Shown in pieces: positions 17,467 to 25,975 of a stretch of DNA of 46,915 nucleotides; the stretch's first letter is position 1, and the number at the start of each line of letters is the position of its first letter. Origin of the DNA: Oscillospiraceae bacterium (GTDB lineage: Bacteria; Bacillota; Clostridia; Oscillospirales; Ruminococcaceae); contig JAFSEU010000021.1 in assembly GCA_017435565.1 (NCBI GenBank), forward strand, positions 1 to 46,915, read 5' to 3'. The notes beneath the pieces are model-generated. The model worked only from the letters and a program-made list of their open reading frames with translations. It had not been told where the DNA came from and did not search any database. The position numbers were made by a program, and so were the translations under genes.

Positions 17467-19050
17467 TTAAGGGACAAGTATTGTTACCGTGCAGTTCTCG
17501 TTGAATGATGTATCGTAATACTTAAAGCCTTCGTTGAATACGAATTCACCGCTGATTGCGGTGTTATCAAACGCATATTTTCCGATTTGCGTCATATTCT
17601 GCGGCAGGATAATCTGTGAAAGATTAGTGCAATCAGCAAAAGCACAAGCGTTTATTTGCATCAGAGAATTGCTGAAATTTGCGGATTTCAGATTCTTGCA
17701 ATTGTAGAAAGCGTAGATATCCACGACGCTGACGCCGTCGGGTGCGCTATAATCGGTTATTGCATTGTTTGGCGGGCAGAACGTGATCTCGTTGTAATAT
17801 GCCGTGTATAAAATTCCGTCAAGCGCTGTGTACGACCAGTTGCCCGATGCAACCGTGACATTTTCAAGAGCGGAATTTCCATACAGCGCCCCGGGTTCAA
17901 TTGCCGTAACAGTCGAGGGAAGCTCAAATTCAGTTTTGCCGCAGCCTAAGGGATATTGCTTTAATGTGCGCATTGATTCGGTATACAAGGCACCGTCAAT
18001 ACTTTCGTAATATCCGTTGTTTTCATCAACTTCAATGCTTACCATCGAGTCACAGTGTGCAAAAACATTGCTGTCGATATATTCAACGCTCTGCGGAATT
18101 GTAACGTTCGACAGGCTACTGCATCCCGAAAACGCCGCCATTTCAATATTGACGAGTCCGTCCGAAAGAGTGAGGTCTTCCAGACTTACACAGCCTGCAA
18201 AAGCAGAAATTCCGATGCTTGTAATGTTGTCCGGGATTTCAAGTTTGCAGAGTCCGCTGCCTGCAAAAACCGACTCATAAATTTCGGTAATGCTGTCGGG
18301 GATTGTAACCGTTGTAAGTGACTTGCAGTTTTCAAAAGCGCCCCTTCCGATATATTCGGCATTCAACGGAATATCGTCAAATTGCATTGAGCTGCAGCCA
18401 CTGAAGGTGTAATCCTCAATTCTTGTAACCTTGTCAAGCTTGGGCGCTTTGCACAGGAAAATACAGTTTTTGAAGGCGCATTTCCCGATTGAAGCAGGTT
18501 CAAGCTCAATGTTGATTTCTTCAAGAGTATAGCAGTTTTCAAATGAGCTTATGCCTATTGAGGCTACATCTCCATTTGCAGAAAGGATTCTGAGTGATTC
18601 GCAGTTTTGAAAAGCATAATTTCCGATTGACGAAATTTCGCTGTCGATTCTGATTTCGCGAATATTTTTGCACCCGCAAAAGGCTGAAGAACCGATAGCG
18701 GTAATGCCGTTTTCGATTTTTGCATATAAAATATCGTCACTAACAGCGGACCACGGCACATCGGATGCGTTTGAAAAATCCGGAACGGCTCCGCTGCCCG
18801 ATATTACAAGCAGACCGTATTCGTCAATTTTCCAGTCTATGCTGCTACTGACAGTTCCGCTTGAAACTTCCTGCGAAAACTCGAAATTGTCGTGTATTTG
18901 CACAGGCTCTGTGACAACAGTCGTGATGGTTGTCGTCGCCGTTGTTGTCAATGCCGAGGAGCTGCTTTGTTCTTCGGCTTTGTTACATCCTGCAAGCAAT
19001 GCCGAAAGGCAAGCTGCAAGCATAATTGCTGCATACTTTGTTTTGTTCAT
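17467..19050 (-). CDS. BspA-like leucine-rich-repeat lipoprotein
   Basis: 527 residues. A lipoprotein signal ends at the lipobox LLAGC with C22 as the lipidated cysteine. A Ser/Thr-rich linker follows, then about 15 BspA-type (LRR_5) repeats of the form I..SAF.GC.SL..V.IP from residue 85 to the end, including variants such as SFENCYTLEEI and AFAGCVSLEDL. These repeats form a solenoid for protein binding at the cell surface; the partner is unknown. RBS CGGAGAAA. The gene starts 18 bases after the secreted protein gene at 19069-20262 and is probably in its operon. Confidence 0.88.
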   Translation of the reverse strand: MNKTKYAAIMLAACLSALLAGCNKAEEQSSSSALTTTATTTITTVVTEPVQIHDNFEFSQEVSSGTVSSSIDWKIDEYGLLVISGSGAVPDFSNASDVPWSAVSDDILYAKIENGITAIGSSAFCGCKNIREIRIDSEISSIGNYAFQNCESLRILSANGDVASIGISSFENCYTLEEINIELEPASIGKCAFKNCIFLCKAPKLDKVTRIEDYTFSGCSSMQFDDIPLNAEYIGRGAFENCKSLTTVTIPDSITEIYESVFAGSGLCKLEIPDNITSIGISAFAGCVSLEDLTLSDGLVNIEMAAFSGCSSLSNVTIPQSVEYIDSNVFAHCDSMVSIEVDENNGYYESIDGALYTESMRTLKQYPLGCGKTEFELPSTVTAIEPGALYGNSALENVTVASGNWSYTALDGILYTAYYNEITFCPPNNAITDYSAPDGVSVVDIYAFYNCKNLKSANFSNSLMQINACAFADCTNLSQIILPQNMTQIGKYAFDNTAISGEFVFNEGFKYYDTSFNENCTVTILVP

Positions 19051-19068
19051 ATGATTTCTCCGTTGATT

Positions 19069-20262
19069 TTATCCGATAAGCTGCTCTATATCAAGTGCTG
19101 CTATCTTGTCAAAAATATACTGGCACCTGCGCAGCTGTGATTTGCTGTCGGTGCTGTATTTTGAAGCCCCCGATTCAAAAATTGCATAAAGCCTGTTGGT
19201 TATGCTGTCAAAGCACAGCTCTTCAATCATCGGCGGTGTATTCAAAACAGAAATTGCGTTGCCCTTTCTGGTCAGCTTTTCGGGATTTTTCGGGTCAAAT
19301 GTCGGCTTGTAAACCCTTATTTCAGAAATGAACGAAGCCTTTCCGACGTGCGAGTTTCTCGCAAAGGAACGGCTCAGAAGCATATAGGTTTCGTCGTTTT
19401 GTTCAACAAAGCACACGCCCTGTGAACGGTTCGGCAAAAGTATAAAGCTGTCAAAACTCAGAAAATTCTCTCCGTTGAGATGCTTTACGGAATTGATGTC
19501 ATAGGACATTATACAGCCGAATGTGCTTTCCTGTGGTGATATGTTTGTAAAGGTTCCGACCCAGAGCCTGTTTTTGTAATAAGTGCAAAAACTCGCCGAG
19601 TTGGAGATGTTGTATCTTGTAAGGGCGTTTTCATCAATCAAAGCAAAGTGATTGGAGCTGTTTATCAGACTGTCGATAAGCTCTGCACTGACGCTGTACA
19701 TAATTCCCGACCTTGAATCTGCGGTGATTTCATCGTCGCCGCATATCCATATGTTTTCACCGTCAGAGGTGATGCCACCTGCGTGGATTTTTACGGGGAG
19801 TCCGATTACACATTTGAGCTTGCGTTCAGAGTCGTTTGAAATTGCATATATCACAGAGCCGCAATTTGAATCAGCGTCATATGCCGTTGTCAGAAAATAT
19901 TTCTCAGTCATACATATTCCCTGCGGTACCATGGATTGGCAGTCCTTGCCCGTGAAGGTGTTTTCAAGCCCCGGAATAGTGAATGAGCACGTTCTGTCAA
20001 GCAGCTTGTCAAAATCGCTGTATTGCCTTAAGGTCAGCAGAATCTGCTCGCGGGAAAATCGTGACCTTGTTGTTGTATATCCGTATGCAGTTGTAGATTT
20101 CATAGAATTCACCGCTGTTTCTGTGAGTGTTGTTTTGTGAGGCTTTAAGGGGATTTTCGGCAAAGTGTTTGTTTTTGCAGCGCCATTAAAGATAATGATA
20201 AGCGAAAGGATGCATAAGGCAACTGCACACAAAACAAACGAACGTGCAATTCTTCCGACCAT
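19069..20262 (-). CDS. secreted or membrane-anchored protein, possible beta-propeller
   Basis: 397 residues from the ATG at 20262 (GGGGGTGAG upstream); the frame extends to 20331, into the promoter. An N-terminal hydrophobic segment (about 5-26) is a signal or anchor, followed by a Thr/Ser-rich linker (to about 75). The rest alternates short strands with turns, for example MVPQGICMTEKYFLTTAYD, HAGGITSDGENIWICG, NRLWVGTF and RSQGVCFVEQNDETYML. This resembles a propeller of about five to six blades. I do not recognise a named family. It is co-directional with the LRR lipoprotein downstream, so the two may act together on the surface. Confidence 0.7.
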   Translation of the reverse strand: MVGRIARSFVLCAVALCILSLIIIFNGAAKTNTLPKIPLKPHKTTLTETAVNSMKSTTAYGYTTTRSRFSREQILLTLRQYSDFDKLLDRTCSFTIPGLENTFTGKDCQSMVPQGICMTEKYFLTTAYDADSNCGSVIYAISNDSERKLKCVIGLPVKIHAGGITSDGENIWICGDDEITADSRSGIMYSVSAELIDSLINSSNHFALIDENALTRYNISNSASFCTYYKNRLWVGTFTNISPQESTFGCIMSYDINSVKHLNGENFLSFDSFILLPNRSQGVCFVEQNDETYMLLSRSFARNSHVGKASFISEIRVYKPTFDPKNPEKLTRKGNAISVLNTPPMIEELCFDSITNRLYAIFESGASKYSTDSKSQLRRCQYIFDKIAALDIEQLIG

Positions 20263-20302
20263 TTCGCTCACCCCCAAAAAAAGCCGATTTTTTCTTACGG
20301 AT

Positions 20303-20331
20303 ATTTTAACATTAAATGATGCAAAAGTCAA
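20303..20331 (-). promoter_or_regulatory. extended -10 promoter for the propeller/LRR operon
   Basis: Minus strand TTGACT (20331-20326), 17-base spacer, TAAAAT (20308-20303) with TG one base before the -10. It begins directly after the terminator of the upstream lipoprotein gene. Confidence 0.75.
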
Positions 20332-20333
20332 AT

Positions 20334-20361
20334 AAAGCCCGACAATATTATGTCGGGCTTT
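20334..20361 (-). terminator. hairpin terminator of the lipoprotein gene
   Basis: Perfect 11-base stem AAAGCCCGACA / TGTCGGGCTTT around a 6-base loop, followed on the minus strand by TTTATTTGACTTTT. Confidence 0.75.
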
Positions 20362-20372
20362 GTAGTATACTA

Positions 20373-21059
20373 TTATTCCAACGAAAAATCGTATTCATTC
20401 AAAAGGTCAAGATAGAGATTTACCGGCGGCACAATGTCATCATAAACGCCGAAATCACTCGTTGACATTTCACTGACAATTCTGTTTTGCTCGGCAGTAT
20501 CGCCGTTGTTTACAGCTTCATACAGCGCATCACTCGGCAATGGAAAACAGCTTGTGTAATCGCCACTGAGACAATAACTGCCTTCAAATCTGTCCCCGTA
20601 TGATTCTGAAATTCCCATAATCCGTTGCTGACCGTCTTTTAATGGATTTAGCGACGAAAAAGCGCATATAGCCCCATTGTGCGGCCCGCTGTTTTGGCAA
20701 AGTGTAATCTGTTGCCCGTCCTTAAGCTCTCCTTCAAGCACTTTGTCAACCCTGACGCTGTACAGCGTTGCCACCATAGAGATCCGCGAGGTGCTGTATG
20801 GCTCATATATCACAATAACATCCTGGGTTTCGATAATTGTTCCGACAATCAATGCGTCACAGTATTGCTTAAAATCCTTCAAATTGCTGCATATGAATCT
20901 GTCCGATGCTGTGTCATAGCGTATAATTTCAAGGTTTTCCGAATCGACCTGTGATTGCGAATTGATAACCGCCGCTTCATTTTTCTGATTGATAATTTTT
21001 GAGCACGAAACGCTGAAAGCCAGCATTGCTGCCGTGGCTAATGCTAAAACTCTTTTCAT
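20373..21059 (-). CDS. lipoprotein of unknown function
   Basis: 228 residues from the ATG at 21059 with a perfect AGGAGGTG site. A signal peptide ends at C19 (FSVSC), so it is a lipoprotein. The mature part contains ALIVGTIIETQDV, YSVRVDKVLEGELKDGQQITL and a later GISESYGDRF; this order of strands is seen in small secreted Clostridial proteins that I cannot name more precisely. It is a single gene with its own terminator. Confidence 0.75.
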   Translation of the reverse strand: MKRVLALATAAMLAFSVSCSKIINQKNEAAVINSQSQVDSENLEIIRYDTASDRFICSNLKDFKQYCDALIVGTIIETQDVIVIYEPYSTSRISMVATLYSVRVDKVLEGELKDGQQITLCQNSGPHNGAICAFSSLNPLKDGQQRIMGISESYGDRFEGSYCLSGDYTSCFPLPSDALYEAVNNGDTAEQNRIVSEMSTSDFGVYDDIVPPVNLYLDLLNEYDFSLE

Positions 21060-21196
21060 AAAAAACACCTCCTGTTTGGCTTGAAATTTTACCTTCATTA
21101 TATAAGTGTCGTAAAACTAAAAAAATGTTGCATTGAAAATAAAAATTTTTTGATTAAATATCTCTGAAAAAGTTGAGAAAAAACTTGAAAAAAGGC

Positions 21197-21225
21197 TTTA
21201 CATTTGCATTTTTGTGTGATATAAT
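21197..21225 (+). promoter_or_regulatory. extended -10 promoter for rpsO
   Basis: TTTACA (21197-21202), 17-base spacer, TATAAT (21220-21225) with TGA directly before the -10. Transcription would begin near 21232. Confidence 0.82.
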
Positions 21226-21231
21226 ATATAT

Positions 21232-21330
21232 CGCCGTAACTTGGCTTGGGGGTTACGCCCGGTGTATTTTCGGGAATTTTGCCTGCCCCTTGCTATGTTA
21301 TCGGAAAATAATTTTAACGAGGTGAAAAAA
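21232..21330 (+). promoter_or_regulatory. structured rpsO leader, candidate S15 autoregulatory element
   Basis: About 99 bases of untranslated leader. Two adjacent hairpins are visible: CGTAAC/GTTACG (21235-21240 with 21252-21257) and CCCG/CGGG (21258-21261 with 21271-21274). S15 represses its own mRNA in several bacteria using unrelated leader folds; that this leader does so is an inference. Confidence 0.45.
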
Positions 21331-21597
21331 ATGCTTTTGAAGGACGAAAAGAGCGCAGTTATCGAAGCTAATAAGCTTCACGAGGGTGATACCGGTTCTC
21401 CCGAGGTTCAGATTGCTATTCTCACAAGAAGAATCAACGACCTTACAGAACACCTTAAGGTTCACAAGAAGGACCACCACTCAAGACGCGGACTCCTCAA
21501 GATGGTTGGTAAGAGACGTAATCTTCTCAACTACCTTATGAAGAAGGATATCAACAGATATCGTCAGTGTATTGAAAAGCTCGGTATCCGTAAGTAA
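21331..21597 (+). CDS. rpsO: 30S ribosomal protein S15
   Basis: 88 residues, standard length, from the ATG at 21331 (GAGGTG 8 bases upstream); upstream in-frame codons lie in the leader. It binds 16S rRNA early in assembly of the 30S platform. The signature [15 protein letters not shown], then [19 protein letters not shown] and LNYL, is all present. It lies upstream of pnp as in many bacteria, with a 228-base hairpin-rich spacer. Confidence 0.97.
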   Translation: MLLKDEKSAVIEANKLHEGDTGSPEVQIAILTRRINDLTEHLKVHKKDHHSRRGLLKMVGKRRNLLNYLMKKDINRYRQCIEKLGIRK

Positions 21598-21615
21598 GAA
21601 ATGCATATTATACAA

Positions 21616-21695
21616 AACGCGCCGCAAGTGTTTTTTGCGGTGCGTTCTGTGTGAATGCAAAATTGGGCAGACGGCGTTTTTTCCGACTGCCTTTT
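21616..21695 (+). promoter_or_regulatory. two hairpins in the rpsO-pnp spacer
   Basis: First hairpin ACGCGCCGCAA / TTGCGGTGCGT (21616-21645), with no T-run. Second hairpin GGCAGACGG / CCGACTGCC (21666-21691), followed by TTTT. The second may be a partial terminator separating rpsO from pnp; the first looks more like a processing or protective structure. Confidence 0.55.
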
Positions 21696-21732
21696 ACGTT
21701 AAATAGAGCGGATTTGCTCTTTAAAGTCGCTT

Positions 21733-21783
21733 GAGGTCAGAGGACAAAATACAGAAAATTTCTGTGTTTTCTCGTCTGTTCTC
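21733..21783 (+). promoter_or_regulatory. long imperfect stem in pnp leader
   Basis: GAGGTCAGAGGAC... folds back on ...TCTCGTCTGTTCTC around ACAGAAA/TTTCTGT. The result is a stem spanning 51 bases with about 20 pairs and three mismatches. In Escherichia coli a comparable leader stem is cut by RNase III and lets PNPase control its own synthesis; the analogy here is inferred. Confidence 0.55.
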
Positions 21784-21825
21784 GGGCGGCATAAATTCAA
21801 AAAAATAATGAATGGAGAAATCGCA

Positions 21826-23952
21826 ATGTTCGAGAATTACAGAACTTTTGAAACCACCTTTGCCGGCAGACCTCTTGTCGTTGAAACCGGTAAAACCTGC
21901 GAGCTTTCAAACGGCTCGTGCTGGGTTCGCTACGGCGAAACAGTAGTTATGGCAAACGTAACCGCAAGCGCAAAGCCCCGTGAAGGCGTAGACTTTTTCC
22001 CTCTTTCTGTTGACTATGAAGAAAAGCTTTATTCCGTGGGCAAAATCCCCGGTTCTTTTACAAAGCGCGAGGGCAAGCCTTCCGAAAAGGCTATTCTCAC
22101 AAGCAGAATGGTTGACAGACCTATCCGTCCCTTCTTCCCCAAGGATATGAGAAACGACGTTTCCGTTGTTATGACTGTATTGGCTGTTGAACCCGACAAT
22201 TCACCCGAAATTACAGGTATGATTGCAGCTTCTATTGCAATTTCAATTTCCGATATTCCGTGGAACGGACCTGTTGCAGGTATTTCTGTCGGTCTCGTTG
22301 ACGGCGAAATTGTTCTTAACCCCACACTTGAACAGCGTGCAAAGAACGACCTTGTTCTTACCGTTGCAGGTACAATGGAAAAGGTTGTTATGATTGAAGC
22401 AGGCGCAAATGAAGTGCCCGATGATAAAATGCTTGAAGCAATCATCGCAGGTCATACCGAAATCAAGAAGATGGTAGCTTTCATCGATGATATCAGACAG
22501 CAGATTGGCAAGCCTAAGTTTGCTTTTGAATCTCAGGAAGTTGATCATGAAATGTTCGACGCAATCGAAGCTATGGCAGCAGAGAAGGTTATGTTCGCTC
22601 TTGATACAAACGACAAGAACGTAAGAGAAGCACGCCTTGCTCCCATTGTTGATGAAATCCACGCTGCATTCGATGAAAAATATCCTGAGCAGATTGCTAT
22701 GATTGACGAATGCATTTATAAACTGCAGAAGAAGATTGTAAGAAACTGGCTTTATGAAGGTAAGCGTGTTGACGGCAGAGGAATCGACGAAATCCGTCCT
22801 CTTGCCGCAGAAGTTGGCCTTCTTCCCAGAGTTCACGGTTCAGGTCTCTTTACAAGAGGTCAGACACAGGTGCTTACAATTGCAACCTTAGGACCTATCT
22901 CTGAAGCTCAGAGAATCGATGGTATCGACGAGGAAGAATCAAAGAGATATATGCACCACTACAACTTCCCCTCATATTCCGTTGGCGAAACAAAGCCTTC
23001 CAGAGGCCCCGGAAGACGTGAAATCGGACATGGCGCTCTTGCTGAAAAGGCTCTTGTTCCCGTACTTCCTTCTGTTGAAGAATTCCCCTATGCAATGCGT
23101 CTTGTTTCTGAGGTTCTCTCCAGTAACGGTTCAACCTCACAGGGCTCAATCTGCGGTTCTACACTCGCTCTTATGGATGCAGGCGTTCCGCTTAAGAATC
23201 CCGTTGCAGGTATTTCCTGCGGACTTATCACCAAGGAAGACGGCTCCTATGCAACAATGGTTGATATTCAGGGTCTTGAAGATTTCTTCGGCGATATGGA
23301 CTTTAAGGTCGGCGGCACAAAGAACGGTATCACCGCAATTCAGGTTGATATCAAGGTTGACGGCTTGACATATGATATCATCAAGGAAGCTTTTGAAAAG
23401 ACAAGAAAAGCAAGAATGTATATCCTTGATGAAATTATGCTCAAGGCTATCCCTGAGCCTAGAGACAGAGTTAGCAAGTATGCTCCCAAGATGCTTCAGA
23501 CAAAGGTGCCTGTAGACAAGATTCGTGAAGTAATCGGTCAGGGCGGTAAGGTTATCCAGAAGATTTCTGCTGACTGCGAAGTTAAGATTGATATTGAAGA
23601 CGATGGCAGCGTATTTATCGCAGGTATCGACTACGATAAGGCTAACAAGGCTTTGCAGATTATCCACACAATTGCAAACGACCCCGAGGTTGGCGCAATC
23701 TATAAGGGTAAGGTTACAGGAATCAAGGATTTCGGCGCATTCGTTGAAATTGCTCCCGGCAAGGAAGGTATGGTTCACATTTCCCAGCTTGATACTCACC
23801 GTGTTGAAAAAACAGAGGATGTTGTTTCTATGGGTGATGAAATAATCGTAAAGGTTATCGAGGTGGACAAGGTTTCCGGAAAGATCAGACTTTCCAGAAA
23901 AGAAGCACTTGCCGATCTTGAAGCTAAGAAAAACGCTCAGAGCGCTGAATAA
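21826..23952 (+). CDS. pnp: polyribonucleotide nucleotidyltransferase (PNPase)
   Basis: 708 residues from the ATG at 21826 (GGAG upstream). A 3'-to-5' phosphorolytic exoribonuclease acting in mRNA decay. It has two RNase PH domains (about 10-220 and 315-540), including FFPLSVDYEEKLYSVGKIPGSF, RPIRPFFP and, in the second, GSGLFTRGQTQ, a SNGSTSQGSICG segment and DFFGDMDFKVGGT. A KH domain follows (about 550-615, VIGQGGKVIQKI), then an S1 domain (about 620-690, GKVTGIKDFGAFVEI). Length and domain order are normal. It is followed by a strong terminator. Confidence 0.97.
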   Translation: MFENYRTFETTFAGRPLVVETGKTCELSNGSCWVRYGETVVMANVTASAKPREGVDFFPLSVDYEEKLYSVGKIPGSFTKREGKPSEKAILTSRMVDRPIRPFFPKDMRNDVSVVMTVLAVEPDNSPEITGMIAASIAISISDIPWNGPVAGISVGLVDGEIVLNPTLEQRAKNDLVLTVAGTMEKVVMIEAGANEVPDDKMLEAIIAGHTEIKKMVAFIDDIRQQIGKPKFAFESQEVDHEMFDAIEAMAAEKVMFALDTNDKNVREARLAPIVDEIHAAFDEKYPEQIAMIDECIYKLQKKIVRNWLYEGKRVDGRGIDEIRPLAAEVGLLPRVHGSGLFTRGQTQVLTIATLGPISEAQRIDGIDEEESKRYMHHYNFPSYSVGETKPSRGPGRREIGHGALAEKALVPVLPSVEEFPYAMRLVSEVLSSNGSTSQGSICGSTLALMDAGVPLKNPVAGISCGLITKEDGSYATMVDIQGLEDFFGDMDFKVGGTKNGITAIQVDIKVDGLTYDIIKEAFEKTRKARMYILDEIMLKAIPEPRDRVSKYAPKMLQTKVPVDKIREVIGQGGKVIQKISADCEVKIDIEDDGSVFIAGIDYDKANKALQIIHTIANDPEVGAIYKGKVTGIKDFGAFVEIAPGKEGMVHISQLDTHRVEKTEDVVSMGDEIIVKVIEVDKVSGKIRLSRKEALADLEAKKNAQSAE

Positions 23953-23966
23953 TTAAGTTTTTATCA

Positions 23967-24009
23967 GGTCACTTTCAAATATTTTTTATTTTGAAAGTGG
24001 CCTTTTTTT
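23967..24009 (+). terminator. intrinsic terminator of pnp
   Basis: GGTCACTTTCAAA / TTTGAAAGTGGCC stem with a G-T pair, followed by seven T. Confidence 0.9.
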
Positions 24010-24027
24010 GCCTGAAAAATGAAATTG

Positions 24028-24097
24028 TTTACATAGAATTAACATAGTGGAGATTACAGAATTAACATTGAATAACATATAATTAACATAGTATATT
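24028..24097 (+). promoter_or_regulatory. PHO-box-like direct repeats upstream of phosphate transporter
   Basis: Hexamers TTTACA (24028), TTAACA (24039), ATTACA (24053), TTAACA (24062), ATAACA (24072) and TTAACA (24083) repeat at roughly 10-11 base steps with one irregular gap, followed by TATATT (24092-24097) as a likely -10. Bacillus PhoP binds TT(A/T/C)ACA repeats spaced one helical turn apart, and the gene downstream is a phosphate transporter followed by a PhoP/PhoR-like pair. Confidence 0.75.
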
Positions 24098-24141
24098 GTG
24101 TCAGATTTTGACAACAAAATTTTTGACTATCCGGAGTTTTT

Positions 24142-25899
24142 ATGAACGAAGTATTTATCTCAATTCTGAAGCTGTGCGGCGGTCTTGCGTTTTTCCTTTA
24201 CGGAATGAACATTATGTCATCAGGACTGGAAAAGGCGGCCGGCAGCAAGCTGGAAGTTCTTCTGAAGAAGATGACATCAAATCCTTTCAAAAGCCTTTTG
24301 CTGGGTGCGGGAATAACAATTGCAATTCAGTCATCATCGGCTATGACTGTTATGCTTGTAGGTCTTGTTAACTCGGGTATTATGACATTGCGCCAGACCA
24401 TCGGCGTGATTATGGGTTCCAATATCGGAACAACGCTGACTGCCTGGCTTCTTTCAATGACGGGTATTGACAGTGATAATATATTTATCAACTTGCTCAA
24501 TCCGAAGCAGTTTTCATTGATTTTGGCACTAATCGGCATACTCTTCATTATGATGTCAAAGTCCGATAAAAAGAAAAATCTTGGTGCAATTTTCATCGGC
24601 TTTACTATTTTGATTTATGGTATGGATATGATGGGACAAGCCGTTGATCCTTTGAAGGGCAACGAAAAATTTGCCGAAGTACTTACAATGTTCAACAATC
24701 CTGTTCTCGGTGTTCTTGTCGGCGCTGTAGTAACAGGTGTAATTCAAAGCTCGGCTGCGTCCGTCGGTATGCTTCAGACTCTTGCTATGAACGGCGGTAT
24801 TACTTACGGTATGGCAATTCCGATTATTATGGGACAGAATATCGGTACCTGTGTAACGGCGTTGCTTTCAAGTATTGGTGTAAGCAGAAGCGCAAAAAAG
24901 GTTTCGGTTGTACATATTTCATTCAACCTTATCGGAACTATCATCTGTCTGGTTTTGCTTTACAGTATAAATGCATTTGTCGGCTTTACGTTTATGAATG
25001 CGGATATTGATGGGTTTGGTATTGCCCTTGTACATTCAATATTCAATATTTCCACTACGTTGATGCTGCTGCCGTTTACAAAGCTGCTCGAAAAAATCGC
25101 AAATATAGTTATCAAGGATACTGAAGGTCACGAAAAATTCAGCTTTGTTGACGAAAGGCTTATTGCAACTCCTTCAATCGCAATTGCAGAGTGCAACAAT
25201 AAATCCATTGAAATGGCACAGATTGCTCACGATACCCTTATAGATGCGATAAAGCTTTCTGAAAATTATGATACAGATCTGCGTGAATCAATTCTTGCAA
25301 ATGAGGATCTGCTTGATAATTACGAGGATAAGCTCGGAACCTATCTTGTAAAACTGTCCGCAAAATCACTTTCGGCCGAGGACAGCCATCAGGTTGCCAA
25401 GCAGCTTCATACCATTGATGATTTTGAACGAATCGGCGACCATGCTGTAAATATTCTCAAAACCGCCGATGAAATGTATGAAAAGAAAATCAACTTCTCT
25501 GAGGGCGCAAACCGTGAGCTGCGAATACTTAAGGATGCAATTACCGAAATTCTTGATATTACAACCAAGGCTTTTGTAGAGCACGATATTGAGCTTGCAA
25601 AGAAGGTCGAACCCTTGGAGCAGGTAATAGATGTGCTTATCAGCGAGATTAAATCAAAGCATATTATCAGACTTCAGGCAGGAAACTGCACAATTGAGCT
25701 TGGCTTTATTCTTTCCGATACGCTGAATAACTACGAGCGTGTTTCCGACCATTGCTCGAATATCGCAGTTGCACTTATCGAGTCAGATCACGATGCCTAT
25801 GATGTGCACAGCTATCTCAAGGAAGTTAAAACTTCCGGAAACGTTCAGTTTGAAGAATGTTACCGTGACTATTCTCAGAAATACAGAATACAGGTATAA
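24142..25899 (+). CDS. Na+/phosphate cotransporter with C-terminal PhoU domain
   Basis: 585 residues. The NptA/PNaS-type transporter part (about 1-320) contains the paired signature repeats IAIQSSSAMTVM and VIQSSAASVGML, expected at the substrate site, with several membrane spans. A cytosolic PhoU-like helical domain (about 350-570) follows, with the two three-helix repeats suggested by HTIDDFERIGDHAVNI and LNNYERVSDHCSNIAVAL. It imports inorganic phosphate with sodium, and the PhoU part may report uptake state to a PhoR kinase. RBS CCGGAG. The PHO-box array upstream and the response regulator/kinase pair downstream make a coherent phosphate-response locus. Confidence 0.92.
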   Translation: MNEVFISILKLCGGLAFFLYGMNIMSSGLEKAAGSKLEVLLKKMTSNPFKSLLLGAGITIAIQSSSAMTVMLVGLVNSGIMTLRQTIGVIMGSNIGTTLTAWLLSMTGIDSDNIFINLLNPKQFSLILALIGILFIMMSKSDKKKNLGAIFIGFTILIYGMDMMGQAVDPLKGNEKFAEVLTMFNNPVLGVLVGAVVTGVIQSSAASVGMLQTLAMNGGITYGMAIPIIMGQNIGTCVTALLSSIGVSRSAKKVSVVHISFNLIGTIICLVLLYSINAFVGFTFMNADIDGFGIALVHSIFNISTTLMLLPFTKLLEKIANIVIKDTEGHEKFSFVDERLIATPSIAIAECNNKSIEMAQIAHDTLIDAIKLSENYDTDLRESILANEDLLDNYEDKLGTYLVKLSAKSLSAEDSHQVAKQLHTIDDFERIGDHAVNILKTADEMYEKKINFSEGANRELRILKDAITEILDITTKAFVEHDIELAKKVEPLEQVIDVLISEIKSKHIIRLQAGNCTIELGFILSDTLNNYERVSDHCSNIAVALIESDHDAYDVHSYLKEVKTSGNVQFEECYRDYSQKYRIQV

Positions 25900-25975
25900 T
25901 ATTAAAGGTAACCGCTGCTGGATATAATAATTTGACAGCGGCTTTGCCGATTTTACGAAAAAGGCGTGTGTAATA

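Noticed and set aside
23146..23799. 217-codon minus-strand frame inside pnp
   Set aside because: It lies wholly opposite the conserved pnp coding sequence, has no ribosome site and shows no known domain.
25908..25944. terminator between the phosphate transporter and response regulator genes
   Set aside because: A CCGCTG/CAGCGG stem exists, but the 20-base A/T-rich loop and lack of a T-run make it weak.
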